Shown here piece after piece: positions 53,506 to 64,000 of a DNA stretch of 64,000 nt (the stretch's first letter is position 1; each line of letters begins with the position of its first letter). Source of the stretch: Mrakia gelida (lineage: Eukaryota > Basidiomycota > Tremellomycetes > Cystofilobasidiales > Mrakiaceae); assembly GCA_024345305.1 (NCBI GenBank), contig BRON01000002.1, forward strand, positions 992,001-1,056,000, given 5' to 3'. The notes below the pieces were generated by a model. That model saw nothing but the letters and a program-made list of their open reading frames with translations, had not been told where the DNA came from and did not search any database. The position numbers and the translations under genes were made by a program.

Positions 53506-56500
53506 TCAGTCCTTCTTTTTCGAAGAAGCGGAAGACGACGACGCGCCGGTCGAGGGTTTGTCGGAGACGTCGACGAGGAGGGCTGTTGCTGCCAGCTGTT
53601 CGGCCTCCGAGGTGATCTCTGAAAGAAAGAAAAGAAAGAGAGGGAAGGATAGCAAAGGTCAGTCTCGCGAGGAAGGGAGGAAGAGGAGTGAAGAGAGAAA
53701 CGAACGCTTCGTCCAAAGCTCCGCGAAGAGACCCTTCTTCTCGACGAGTTCGGCGTGAGATCCTGATTCAACGATCTCTCCGTTCGAGAGGACGAGAATG
53801 ATGTCGGCGTTCACGATGGTAGAGAGTCTGTTGGAGGAGGGAAGCAGGTTCAGCGAGCGAAGGGAGGGGACGAGTGAGGAGCGATTCGAGGAACTCACCG
53901 ATGAGCGATGGAGAGCGAGGTTCGGTTTTGGAGGAGGAGGTTGAGAGAGGACTGAATCTCTCGTTCGGTATTCGTGTCGAGTGCAGACGTTGCTTCGTCC
54001 CTGTCGCGGTAAAGCGAAGATAAAAACGAGTCAGACGCGTCGAGCCCGGGTCTTTGAGTCGAAGAGAAGAACTCACAAGAGCAGGATCGGAGGGCTCTTC
54101 AACATCGTCCGCGCCAGACTGACACGCTGCTTCTCCCCACCACTCAACCTCACACCTCTCTCTCCAACCTTCGTCTCGTATCCATCAGGGAACGACAGGA
54201 TCCTCGTGTGAAGTTGAGCCGACTTCGCTGCTTCCTCGACCTCCTCGTCCGTCGCGTTCTCTCGTCCGTAGGCGATGTTGTACTTGATAGACTCGTTGAA
54301 GAGGACACTGGAGAAGGAGAAGAAGAAGAAGAAGAAGAGAGACGTCAGCGATACTGAACCGGGTCGAGGAGCGAAGCAGCGAAATGGACGAGAGCTCGAC
54401 TCGCCTGTCTTGAGGGACGACGCCGATGGCTCGACGAAGAGAGGACTGAGTGACCTTGGAGATATCCTGACCGTCGATCCTACGAGTAAGAAAATGGACG
54501 TCAGCTCAAGGTCGTCGTAGAGAAGAAGTTCGAGATCGAACGAACTTGATCGTGCCCGACGTGATCTCGTAGAAACGGTAGAGAAGGCGAAGGATCGTTG
54601 ATTTTCCGCTTCCAGACTCTCCAACCTGCCACGGGCGAGAAGAAGGATGTTAGGAGCTAGCTTCTCTGAGCGTGAAAAGAAGAGTTAAAGGAAGGGGAGA
54701 GAGGAAGCGAGTTCGAGCGAGTCGACCTCCTCTCTCAACTCGCTCCGAGAGGCTGGCTGGAACTCACTAGAGCAACCGACGACCCCTTCGGAATCTTGAA
54801 GCTGATCCCACGAAGCGCCTCCAGTCGAGTATCGTAGGCGAACCGGACGTTCTCGAACTCGACTACTCCGTCCGTGACGACGAGGTCGAGCGCGCCTGGC
54901 TTGTCCTGGATGTCGAGGTCTTCGTCGAGGAGTTTGAGAAGCTTCTCCGAATCGACGCAGGTTTGGTTGAGCTGGCGATAGATACCTCCGAGGTTGTTGA
55001 GAGGGCCGGAGAGCTGTCCCAGGTAACTGATGAAGACGACGAACTCGGCTGCTTTCGCTTGTCCGTTGACGACTCGGTTCGCGACCATGAGCGAGCCAAG
55101 GAGGAGACCTGCATGAAAACAAGAGTGCGTCGGTCAACAGTTGATCTCGAGAAGGAGAGGAATGGCAAGAAGGAACTGACCTGTAGAGATGATGGCGTTT
55201 TGAGTCAAGTTGAGGAGGTTGAGCGAGCCGACGACCTTGAACTCGAGGACTAAATGCGAACGAGAGGAGAGGAACGGTACATGTCAGTCGAGGACAGCAC
55301 AAAAAAGGAAGAAAAAGATGTCGGGGAGGGAGAGGAGGAGAGAGCAGGCAGGGGAGTGAGGAGGAAGGCGAATCCAAGAAGTACGACGCACCTTGATATT
55401 CAGCGATCGCACTACGGTATCTCGAGTTCTCCCTCTCCTCCGCTCCGAAGTACTTGACGGTCTCCCATCCCATGAGGACTGCGAATGAGAAAGAAGAGAA
55501 GTCGGGGAAAGATCAGACGACGAAAGGAGAAGAAGGATGGGAGGAGGAGAGGGCGACAAACCATCTGCTACGATTCCTCGGGTCAAGGTATCACGCTCGT
55601 TCATCTGGCGTCGAATCTTGGTACGCCAACCTGTCATCATGACGGAAACGACAACGTAGCTTTTACAGAGGAAGGGCGAAGACGAGAGTCAGCCTCGACC
55701 GCGCCGCGAAGACGGAAACGAACTCGAACTCACGCTGCCATTACGACGAAGATGAGCAAGGCCAGTGCTCCTCCAAACTTGACGTAGAAGACGACGAGGG
55801 CCAAGGTGATATCGAAGAACACGGGAAGGATGTTGAAGAGGATGAGCTGGAAGAGGTTGTTGAGCGCACTCCCTCGATCGAGGATTCGAAGGACCTCTCC
55901 CGTCTTTTTCTTGGTGTGCCAGGCGAGGGAGAGGTTCAGGAGGTGGTCGAAGCAGAGGGTCGACATCTTGTAATCTGTGAACTGCATGACGGGCTGAGAG
56001 AAATGAAGAACGACGCAAGAACAGTCAGCGAGCGAAGGAAGGGCGCGTCGAACTCGATTGGACTCACGGCCCAGAGCATCGATTGAAGAACAACCAAGAT
56101 ACCTCCCGAGCCGGAGGAGAATCGAAGAGAGATGTATATGATGAAGTGCTTCCAGGGAGCTGGGAGCAAAATCCAAACGAAAGGAAGGGGAGGAAGGGAG
56201 GCGACGTGTCAGAACGGTCTCGTCTCGACGTCCTCGTTGCTCTCCTCCTTGTAAACTGACAGGTCGAGTCGGTCAGGTCCTCGATAAGGTTTCCGAAGGC
56301 CAAAGGAGTGGCTGCATTTACGAGTCGTCCGAGGATGATTATGAAGATGCAAAGGATCGAGAAGATCTGAAGTCTGAACGACGTCTTGGGCCAAAGATGA
56401 GGCGAGAGAGCTCGAAGTCGGACGAACAGTGCTCCCCACGTCTGAGGTCTGTCGTCGACTGGTGGACCTCCTGGACCTGGTGGTTTCCCGTCGGGCTTGG

Positions 56501-57380
56501 TAGGAGGAGTGATGGTCGCTGAGGAGGCGGAGTGGAAGGTTCCGTACGCGTTGGGAGCGGAGGAGGCCCCGAGGAGAGTGTCGGTTGAGGAGGATGGTGA
56601 GGAGGGTCCGGATTGAGATGGGAGAGGAAGAAAGATGGCGAAGTTGAGAGTGGTGAGGAGGAGGATTCGAAGGAGAGTGAGGGTGAGGGCCAGGATGGTG
56701 ACGACGGGGAGAGATCCGACGATTTGGGGAGACGGAGTCGAGACGTGAACTGAGGAAGATAGATCGAAGCAAAAATGCGAGTCAGCCCGCCATCACGCCA
56801 AAGTATACGTTCTTGTTCTGCTCACCTACTGTCCAAAGCATCAGCGATCCCATCAAGAGCTCTCCCACGAGCCCCAACGCAGCGAGAGCTCGAATCCAAG
56901 CTCTACTCGTTCCTCCGAACCCGAGCGACATCTCCCACTCGGCTCTCACAGCAGCACCACACCAGACGAGGACTCCCACCACCGCCCAGAACGAGCTCTG
57001 CTTCCATCCTTCAGACCAGGACCGATCGATGACCGCTGGGACGACGAGGAGGACGCCTTGAAGAAGGGAGGTGAATCCGAGAAGGGCGAAGAGCCAGAGG
57101 AGGAAGGAGCGACGAGGAGGTGGTAAGATCTTGAGCACGGGCTGTAAGGTCAACAAAACGAGTAGAAGGAGATCAAAGGTCAGTGGGTGATAGAAGGGGA
57201 GGGGTGAGAGAAGAAGAGCAATGGGAGGAGTGGTCGTACGAGGTGGGAATCGACCTCGGATGTTGAGCTTTGAGGCTGAAGGGAAGGAGGAGTTTGGACG
57301 ACGATGAAGGACGAAAGGAGTGTGATGAGGAGCACGAGAGGTACACCTATGGATGGAGCCGAGTACAGAGTGTCGACCAT
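53506..57380 (-). CDS. HMT1: Vacuolar/mitochondrial half-ABC transporter, HMT1/ABCB6 type
   Basis: Half-size ABC transporter of the ATM/HMT subfamily, which exports thiol-metal conjugates or porphyrin-like compounds. Fifteen exons: 57240-57380, 56826-57141, 56261-56749, 56068-56159, 55734-55993, 55562-55659, 55392-55478, 55181-55249, 54768-55108, 54546-54625, 54405-54479, 54077-54307, 53899-54000, 53706-53827, 53506-53618; 871 residues. An extra N-terminal hydrophobic domain (~5 helices) precedes the ABC core, as in HMT1/ABCB6 rather than Atm1. Core landmarks: [52 protein letters not shown]. Nucleotide-binding domain: Walker [10 protein letters not shown] (~633), signature LSGGEKQR (~737), Walker [13 protein letters not shown] (~757) and H-loop SIAHRLST. 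The intron after exon 11 has a GC donor (GCGAGT). Membrane location is by family. Confidence 0.92.
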
Positions 57381-57767
57381 CCTGCTTCCGTTTTTTGATT
57401 GGGTGAAGGAAGGAAGGGTTCGTGGCCGTTTGAAGGAGAAGGAGCGAGGGGAGGGGGAGTTGCTTTCGTCAGCGGTGAGCTCGTCTCGTTTTGGAGTCGA
57501 CCTGCGGAACGCGTCGCGGAAAGAAGAGATGGGGAAGTTTTTGATCAAAGAGCCGTCGAAAGGTGTATTTAGACGACGAGGAAGTCAGGGCGAGGAAGAT
57601 CTTCATCGATGGCGAAGGTGAGGGAACGTTCAGCCCTGAGTCGCTCGAGCTCGTCTCTCTCCTTCGCGAGCTCGGTCGATGTTCGTTACTAGTCATCAAA
57701 GATCCGGACCAAAATTACGAAACCCACGAGCTAGGTATATACGAGATCAAACTGTTCCTTCCTCCGC
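57381..57767. other. ABC transporter promoter and 3' flank
   Basis: About 390 bp upstream of the ABC transporter start and downstream of the next minus-strand stop. An ATG-initiated extension of the ABC frame at 57548 is open (IKNFPISSFRDAF) and could be the true start, but the chosen ATG begins right before a hydrophobic segment. No other gene. Confidence 0.4.
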
Positions 57768-58577
57768 TCAGGCACCTCCGACCTCAGCAGCCTTCTTCGC
57801 CTGAAGCTCCTCCCTCGTCAAGCCCTCCCCTCCCTCGGACCTCTCGAGCCCTTGCACAACCGGACTCGTCGCCAACCCTCCCGTAACTCCTCCATGGAGC
57901 AAAGTGGCCTCCTTCTTAGCCTGAAGTTGCTCCCTAGTGATTCCCTCTCCCTCTGTCGACTTGGGAAGCGACTGAACGATCGGGGACGTCGCGAGTCCTC
58001 CCGTTGTTGATCCTCCTCCCTCCTCGAGAGTGCTGAGTTCGGCTCCAAGTTTGGGAGGCGTCGAGTCTCCTTTGGTGACTGATCCGACGGCGGTGGTAGC
58101 GTCCGAAGGTCGAGACATGAGAGGGACGGCTTTGGGTTGTTGATTGACCTGCTCCGCTGCGAGCTTCCTCTTCCTCTCCCTTGCCTTCGCTTCAGCTTCG
58201 TCGAAAGCGTCCGATTCTCCAGCTCCACACCATGACCTAGGGAAGCAGCCAGCTTGTCGAGAGTTGGATCCACTTCCTGCGTGGTTCTGGATGTAGACCA
58301 AGCAGAGGAACGGGAAGAAGATCAGCATGAGGTCTCAAACGGAGACAGGTGGCTTGAGGGAGGTCGACGAGGAACGAGCTCAGCAGCTTTTTACTCACGG
58401 TGTTGCACCACGTCTGAAGACCAGTAGTACACAGACCACCTGAAGATAAAGCCAGAGGTAGGGAGTTGACATGGATCCTCGAGCGGGATGGAGAAGAAGA
58501 AGCGACGGAAAGGAGGAGGAGGAAACGTAAAGCTCACCTCCAGCGCCTCCGCAAAGAGCTCCTGCAGAATCTCCCAT
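57768..58577 (-). CDS. Small Cys/Gly-rich protein with tandem C-terminal repeat
   Basis: Exons 58538-58577, 58399-58439, 57768-58286; 199 residues. The N-terminus is Gly/Cys-rich: MGDSAGALCGGAGGLCTTG, WCNTNHAG, GCFPRSWCGAGESDAF, with six cysteines in ~55 residues. A charged helix follows (EAEAKARERKRKLAAEQ). The last third has two copies of a ~33-residue unit: GGLATSPIVQSLPKSTEGEG, ITREQLQAKKE and GGLATSPVVQGLERSEGGEG, LTREELQAKKA. No signal peptide. The first half resembles Cys-rich small proteins conserved in basidiomycetes, but I cannot name the family. No function is claimed. Confidence 0.72.
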
Positions 58578-59245
58578 GGTTCGTAAAGTCGGGTTTGGGG
58601 TTGGTGGGTTGGTGGGTGAGAGGTGAGAGGGTGGTAAGAGAGGTTTGAAAGTTGGATGCTGATGGTTAGAGGGCGAACGAGAGGCAAAGAGGCGAAGCAC
58701 TCGAAGTTCAGGCGAGAAAGAGGCTGAGCTTGCTTGCCGAACTGGAGGGAGGGAGGGCCTGGAATCGAAAGCTGTGTCGTTATCTAATGACATCACCTCT
58801 TCTTGGCAAGTATAGAAATCCTCCCTCCGATGTATAGACGCAGAGAAGCAGACAAGTGGGCGAGAAAGAAGTCGAAAGACGCGTCGAAGGTGAGATCGAA
58901 AGCGGAAAGGACGAGGGGGAGAGAGCGGCGCGACGCCCTCGTCTTCTTCGTCTTCTTTTCCAGCCCTTCTCCCGTTGTCTCGTTAGTCGACTCTTCCCTC
59001 TACCTTCTCGGCAAGACACTGATCTTGCCCTTCCTCCTACCAAATCCCCAAAAAGGTTACTACCCTCCCTCACCCAGCTCGCTTCCATCAGCCCACGCCC
59101 GGACGTCATCTCCTCGCCCCCTCGAAGGCGAAAGAGAGCTTTGGGGCGAGCTCGCTCTTTCCCTCCCACCTTCCATCTTCTCAAACCCAACCCCAACCCA
59201 AACCCAACCCAACCCATCAACCTCACCACCACCAAATCATCAACC
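58578..59245. promoter_or_regulatory. Divergent promoter region
   Basis: About 670 bp between the divergent starts of the Cys-rich protein and the Ala/Gly-rich protein. A CCCAACCCAAACCCAACC repeat lies at about 59185-59215 just before the plus-strand start. No gene seen. Confidence 0.45.
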
Positions 59246-59836
59246 ATGTCTGAGCCCGGTCCCCCCTCGCCTAGTCAGTCGTCGAATCTCTCCCTTCTCT
59301 TCTCCTCCGTCGAAGCTAGATGGGCTGACCCTTCCATCTCTCTTCGCCTCTTCCCTTCTTCGCTGCTTTTTCCTTTGGTCACAGAGCAATCCTCCACCAA
59401 GCCTCTCGGAAAGGGAGAAGTCGGAGGAGACGCTGCTAAGGGAGCTTCCGAGGAGGAGCAACGACCTGGTGAGTTGATGAGCTTAGACGTCCAGCGGAGG
59501 GGAGATCCGTCTCTTCCTCCCCTCTCTTTCTCTCCTCGTTCTCACGAAGCTGACTCCCTTTCTCTCTTTCTTCGCTCCTTTTTTTTCAGACTTCTTCGCC
59601 AAGAAGGGAGAGGACTATCAGGGTGGATCTTCCGGAGCTGATGCCTCTGGAGGAGTGAGTCCCATCGTCCATCGTCCCCTCGCCTGCCCTCGTTTCGTTT
59701 CTTCCCGTTCGCTCAAGCTGACCTGCCTCTTTTTTCGCCCGTTTTGCTTTTGCAGGCCGCCGCCGCCGCCTCAGGAGCTGCTGATGCCCTCTCTGGAGCC
59801 GCCGACAAGGACAAGGCTAGCCGAACGAACGCTTAG
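59246..59836 (+). CDS. Small Ala/Gly/Lys-rich hydrophilic protein
   Basis: Exons 59246-59273, 59385-59468, 59590-59654, 59756-59836; 85 residues, phases agree. Reads MSEPGPPSPKQSSTKPLGKG, GDAAKGASEEEQRPDFFAKK, GEDYQGGSSGADASGG, then an Ala run and SGAADALSGAADKDKASRTNA. Entirely hydrophilic with helix-forming Ala/Lys/Asp repeats, similar in composition to small LEA-like or stress proteins of fungi. No domain is recognisable, so function is open. Three introns in so short a gene are typical of this genome. Divergent from the Cys-rich gene. Confidence 0.7.
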
Positions 59837-59931
59837 AGAGAAGGGTGATCGCTGGACGATGATCTGAATGACGACTTGAACTGTTTCTCTTCCTCTTGTC
59901 GTCGTCGTTCTCGAAAGACCCCCATCATCGC

Positions 59932-60266
59932 TCAGCTCGCCCATCCTTCGCGTTCTATCAGCCCTGTGCAAAAGCAAGCGGAGACAAAGGGGTCAGCTTC
60001 CTCGTCGCCAGCTCACGCGAGCTCGACTCACCATCTCCTCCCCCGCCAAAGAAATCCTCCCTCCCAATCCACATCCCGCCCAACCCCATCACCATCAAAG
60101 CCACCGCCATCCCAACCAGCACCCTGAACAGGCATCTACTCAGCTCCCTCGAAGCTTGTCGGTTGAGGGTGAGACGCGTCGTTTTGGTGTGGATCAGGAG
60201 TTGTCTTCGTTCTGAGCGGTTTCCGAGGGGGTTTGAGGAGATTTGTTTGGGGTAAGATGGGGACAT
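59932..60266 (-). CDS. Small single-pass membrane protein
   Basis: Exons 60032-60266 and 59932-59963; 88 residues from the ATG at 60266. Basic N-terminus (RSERRQLLIHTKTTRLTLNR) then one hydrophobic segment LFRVLVGMAVALMVMGLGGM, a Gly-rich turn and IEREGWAS at the end. The layout (basic, one helix, short tail) is that of small mitochondrial inner-membrane or ER assembly factors, but there is no family match I can name. Another frame (MSSTPSPTTHSIDV...) overlaps exon 1 and is judged a shadow because it has no continuation. Confidence 0.6.
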
Positions 60267-60636
60267 CGATGGAGTGGGTTGTTGGTGAAGGGGTGCTAGA
60301 CATGGGTCTCTGGGGAGGTGAAGCAGAGAGTGGGTGAGCTGGAAGAAGGAGAGAAGAAGATGCTAGATCGACTCGACTCTCGAACTCCACGTCGCTTTCC
60401 CTTTTCCGACTCGAGGAAAAGAACGAACGTTCAAAAGTCCACGATGATCGGTCGGATACATGAGAAGAAATAAGAGAAGAACAGACAGCGAAAGAAGCCA
60501 GAGGGCGGTGGCTGGGAGATGGGACTGGGGTGCTGAGGAACGAACGGAAACGAACGGACGCGCGACGAGAAGAACGAAACGAAAGGGACGAAAGAGCGAA
60601 GCTAAGCAAAGACGAGGAACGAAGGCAGACCTAGAC
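60267..60636. other. Spacer, no gene seen
   Basis: Upstream of the small membrane protein and downstream of the C2H2 gene. GA-rich near 60480-60600. Confidence 0.45.
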
Positions 60637-63206
60637 CTAGATAGTTCCGCCAGGGTAGTCATCCAAGTCACCCTCAGACTGGTAAGGCTGGTACTCAGGG
60701 AAATCCTGGTTTTGGTGCGACGGATCGATGTTGAGGGACTGGTCGTGGTCGTGGTCGTCGATGAGTTCGTCTCTTTTGGTGCAGTAGGATCGTTTGTGCT
60801 GATTGAAGGGGAGAAGGGTGGGGGGGGGAGGGGATGGGAGGGGAGTTAGGTGAGGGAAGACGCAAGAGGGAGAGAGGGAGGGAAAAGAGAGCTCGACTGA
60901 CGCGTCGAAGCGAAGAGGGAAAGGAAGAAAAACTCACTCTCGTGAGCGCATCGCTTCGCGAGAACCTCTTCTCGCAGTCCTCGCACTGGTACCCTGACAT
61001 GATCTTGACGTTGTGAAGGGTTTCGACGTGTCGTCGCATGTCGAACATTCTCGTGAAGACTGAAAGGAAGCGAGACGGGGGAGGGAGAGAGTCAGCGAAC
61101 GAGCGAGCGAGCGACGACGAGCGCCCCCAACACGAAGAGGGGAGTGAGAAGAGGTTATAAGCGACTCACGCTTAGGACACCTCTCCCTCGAAATGGGATG
61201 AACGAAATCACACCTCATGTTCTTCGACGACGACCCCCCTCCTCCTCCAACATCCCCTCCCCCACCTCCTCCATTCATCCCCGGCAAGTTCACCAACCCT
61301 TCCCCCAGCAACGCCGGATCCAACACCAACCCCCCTTCCTCCGAGTAGCTGTTCTCGTCGAGGTGGGACTTGGGTCTCGACGCCGATGGAAGCCCGATGA
61401 GTTTCCCGAACAGTCGGAGGACCTCTTGATCCTTGGCCATCTCGGGGAAGGGGGAGTGGGAGATCCAGACGAGAAGTTCGGGAGGGGAGAGACCGACGGG
61501 GAAGGGGTAGACGACGGAGGGTGGAGGGACGGGGGAACCGCTGGTGAGGAGGGAGAACAAGGAGAGAGGTCAGCGACCAGGTCGAGGAAGAGGGTCGAAG
61601 AGACGAGTGAAACGTACTTGGGAAGAGTAGAAGGGTAGATTCGAACGTATTCCAAAACGGCGGCTTCGAGGACGGCCCTAGAAAGCGGAAAAAGCGCAGA
61701 ACATAAAAAAAGAGAGTCAAGCGAGGGAAAACACAAGTCGTCGAACGAAGCCGGACGCGTCGAACTCACCTCTCCTCCTCAACCGTCAAAGGAGGTCCCT
61801 CAGCGTGCTCGATGTTGGACCAAGGTTCAGGACTGGGAGGTCGAGCGTAGATGTCCAGAGGAGGGTTAGGGTTGTTGTGTCCTCCGTTCGCTCGAAGGCA
61901 TTCTCGTCCGACGTCCGTTCGCATTTCTGAACGTCGAAAGCGGTGAAAACCGACTGATCAGCGGAGGAATCGCGAGCGACGAAAGTGAGAAGGAAGTGAG
62001 AGGATAGGGGACCTACGATGTTGAGCAAGCCCATCCGATCGAGCAAACTTCTTATTGCAGCCGAGGCACTCGAAGGAGCTCGCTTGTTCAGGGACGTGGA
62101 GTCGAGCGTGTCGTTTGCAGTCGTGTTGTCTAAGGAAGAACGGTAGAAGGGACAGGGTCAGCTTCTACGCTCGCTCAGAGGTGGATAGTAGACGCGACGA
62201 GAGAGAGAGAAGAGGCAAGAGCTCACCTCGCGAAACCTCGTCCACAAACGTCGCACTTGAAGGGTCGTTCGTCGGCGTGAGATCGAAGGTGACCGTGGAG
62301 GTTGTGAGATCTGTTCGAGAAAGCGACAAGAAACAGAAAGTGTTTCGAGATGAGTACAGTCTTCTCCTCTACCCTCTCCAGCACCCTCCCGACGTACTCC
62401 CGTCCTCCAAAACGCAGATCGAGAGGAGCAAGAGCTCACCTAGTGAAGGTCGACCCACACCCTTCAATCGGGCACGAGAACCTCGCCTCCACCTTCCTCC
62501 TAGTCATCCCCGCCTCCCTCGTTTTCTGAGTGGTGACCGCCTTCCCAGCCTTGGGTGAACTCCCCCCACTCGCATCGCTCCCTTCTCGATCTGATTCCCT
62601 CGCTCTCTTGACAGCAGCGTTCATGCTCCCGTCTCCTCCTCCGTACGTTCCCTGCAACGCACTCGCATCGAGCAACCCACTCCCACTCGAGGAGGAGGAG
62701 GAAGCTTCGAGACCTCCGTAGAGACCTAGGTTGCTGAGGAACTGAGCTGATTGGGCTGCTGAGAAGGAGTTGGAGTCTGTAGGGGAGGGTTGTTGGGAGG
62801 AGGAGAGGTGGTGATCGTTATTGGCTGGAGTGGAAGGGTCGGATTCGTGACCTGCTGAGTATCCGCTGGGACTCCCTCCTCCTCCTCCTGCTGGTTGGGA
62901 GGGTTGACCTGCTGAGGGTGAGCCTGTGAATCTTGCTAGAGGGTGAGTGAGACTTGCGAAGGAGGGTAGTCGTTGAAGTGCTGAGTTGGATGATTGAAGA
63001 TGGTGAGGATCCTTGAAAGGAGATTCGATGGTGTCGTCCCCTCCTCGGCCTCCCTCGTCGTCGTCGTCGTCCCCTTCCAGATGGCTAGTCCAAGTTCGAC
63101 GAGGATCAAAGTTGGATCCTACTCCAACCTCCAACGCTTCAGCGAGATCGTGAGCGGCGGAGGAGGAGCCGTCGTCCTCTCGCATAGACGATTCAATCGA
63201 GCACAT
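60637..63206 (-). CDS. C2H2 zinc-finger transcription factor, Crz1-like
   Basis: Exons: 62440-63206, 62227-62310, 62017-62129, 61770-61926, 61618-61677, 61170-61540, 60938-61059, 60637-60798; 611 residues. A ~245-residue Ser/Gly/Asp N-terminus precedes the fingers. Finger 1 CPIEGCGSTFTR..HLRSH (CX4CX12HX3H) and finger 2 CDVCGRGFARQHDCKRHARLH match the fungal Crz1 pair, including the linker ADERPFKC and the RQHD motif. Finger 3 (CLGCNKKFARSDGLAQH) lacks the usual second His. Far downstream are finger 4 (C X10 C, FTRMFDMRRHVETLH) and finger 5 (CEDCEKRFSRSDALTRHKRSYC), a CCHC type. Crz1 is the calcineurin-activated regulator of calcium stress; clear PxIxIT docking sites are not obvious, so orthology is tentative. 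The tail is acidic. Confidence 0.83.
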
Positions 63207-63806
63207 GTCGAGCGAGGAGCTGAGCGAGGAGGAGGGAAGGAAGGAAGCGAGCAAGGAAACGAGAATTTGAGTTAGCTTTTCGCTCCCTCTTCCAGTGCGC
63301 CAACTATGTCTCCCTGAGAGCGTGGCTGTACAAGAGAGGAGAAGGGAAAGAGGGAGGAATGCTCACGGAAACAAACGGAGAAGGAAGGGAATCCGGTGAG
63401 CTCGACGTTGGAGGGCTGTGAGAGAAACTGCAACAGCCTCGTTTTCTTCCCCCTCCCCGCGGAGCAAGCAGAGAAAAAATGTCACCACTCCCAAAACAGA
63501 TTTCGTTTCTCAAGTTCCGAGTGGTCACCAGTACATGATGAGAGACAAGAGTTCGTATCAGTTCGTAAACGGAGAAAAATTGCGAGACTATAAAGAGACT
63601 CCCTCGTTCGTCGCTCCTCCCCTGCGACCCAACCGCGTCCCCTCCCTTCCCTTCCACGATGTCTCTCCCTTCCCATGTCATTCAGCCCAAACCGAGAAGA
63701 CTCTCATTCGACACCTGCAAAGAACGAAGCAAGCGAACAAAAGTGTCAGCATCGTCTCTCTCCCTCTCCTCCAAACGCGTCCAAAGTTCTCTCGAAACTC
63801 ATTCGT
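63207..63806. promoter_or_regulatory. Upstream region of the C2H2 gene
   Basis: 600 bp containing the C2H2 gene promoter and the 3' flank of the partial gene at the right edge. CT-rich tract near 63600-63660. The frame is open upstream of the chosen ATG to 63254 without another ATG. No gene seen. Confidence 0.45.
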
Positions 63807-64000
63807 TCAAACCGTCCACCCGGGCTCCTCGTTCGTCTCCTTCTCCCTCTCCAACAGCGGATCCAACTTGGACTTGATCGCCTCCTCGGTTGCCATCTCG
63901 GGACACTTCGAACCGAGGAGGATCTCGAGGACGCGAGAGGGAGCGGACGCGAGGGGGATCATGGTCGACCTGAGACGCGAACGAAGCGAAGGGTTCGAGT
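63807..64000 (-). CDS. Last exon of an unrecognised gene (partial)
   Basis: Exon 63807-63969 follows a TCTCAG acceptor and carries the C-terminus: STMIPLASAPSRVLEILL, GSKCPEMATEEAIKSKLDPL, LEREKETNEEPGWTV and a TGA at 63809-63807; the intron continues off the right edge. The mix of hydrophobic and charged residues is protein-like, but too little is visible to name it. Confidence 0.6.
   Translation of the reverse strand, partial: SNPSLRSRLRSTMIPLASAPSRVLEILLGSKCPEMATEEAIKSKLDPLLEREKETNEEPGWTV

Noticed and set aside
1..64000. CRISPR arrays, bacterial operons, riboswitches or phage-like modules
   Set aside because: This is spliced fungal nuclear DNA. The only regularly spaced short repeats (29912-29990) have no spacers.

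Overview
The window comes from an intron-rich fungal nuclear genome. The best fit is a basidiomycete yeast of the Pucciniomycotina type (Rhodotorula/Leucosporidium-like). This rests on coding exons rich in G and C, many short introns of about 60-110 bp (GTGAGT, GTTCG or GTACG donors, CTGAC-type branch points, pyrimidine-rich tracts before the acceptor), close spacing of genes on both strands, a basidiomycete-like CsbD/Hmp1-type protein, a fungal Sho1 and a Ty1/copia element. The genus is an inference. All exon coordinates were spliced by hand and checked for reading phase; there is no transcript evidence.

Layout. 1-276: start of translation elongation factor 2 (minus). 949-3141: SHO1 osmosensor (plus). 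3974-6789: type-B carboxylesterase-like protein (plus). 7106-10611 and 11209-13834: divergent pair of a Zn2Cys6 regulator and a Dal5-type anion transporter. 14519-17178: AAAP amino-acid transporter (minus). 17392-19209: Spo7-like subunit of the nuclear-envelope phosphatase. 19784-23534: large Ser/Pro-rich membrane-anchored protein. 23704-28544: complete copia retrotransposon with LTRs that look identical and a CTTCT target duplication, inserted just downstream of that gene. 29-30.4 kb: gene-poor, repeat-rich. 30468-35920: large unrecognised membrane protein (minus). 36.1-40.4 kb: coiled-coil protein whose 5' part does not splice cleanly. 41386-41467: intron-containing tRNA-Pro(UGG), the head of a dispersed repeat with truncated copies near 29.5 and 49.3 kb. 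42.2-42.9 kb: small unknown gene. 43266-46112: BOR1-type borate transporter. 46436-47510: F-box-like/ankyrin-like protein. 47699-48941: cyclophilin. 49910-50391: CsbD/Hmp1-like protein. 51283-51633: MOCS2A (MoaD). 53506-57380: HMT1/ABCB6-type ABC transporter. 57768-60266: three small proteins. 60637-63206: Crz1-like C2H2 regulator. 63807-64000: last exon of another gene.

Functionally this is mostly an ordinary housekeeping, transport and stress-signalling neighbourhood: osmosensing (Sho1), calcium/stress regulation (Crz1-like), boron, amino-acid, anion and vacuolar metal transport, and molybdenum cofactor synthesis. The carboxylesterase, Zn2Cys6 regulator and transporter sit together and could form a small catabolic module (inference). 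I found no clearly new multi-gene system. The least ordinary signals are the tRNA-Pro-headed repeat with progressively truncated copies, the very young copia insertion, the extreme abundance of the palindrome GACGCGTC, and three or four conserved-looking genes that I could not name.
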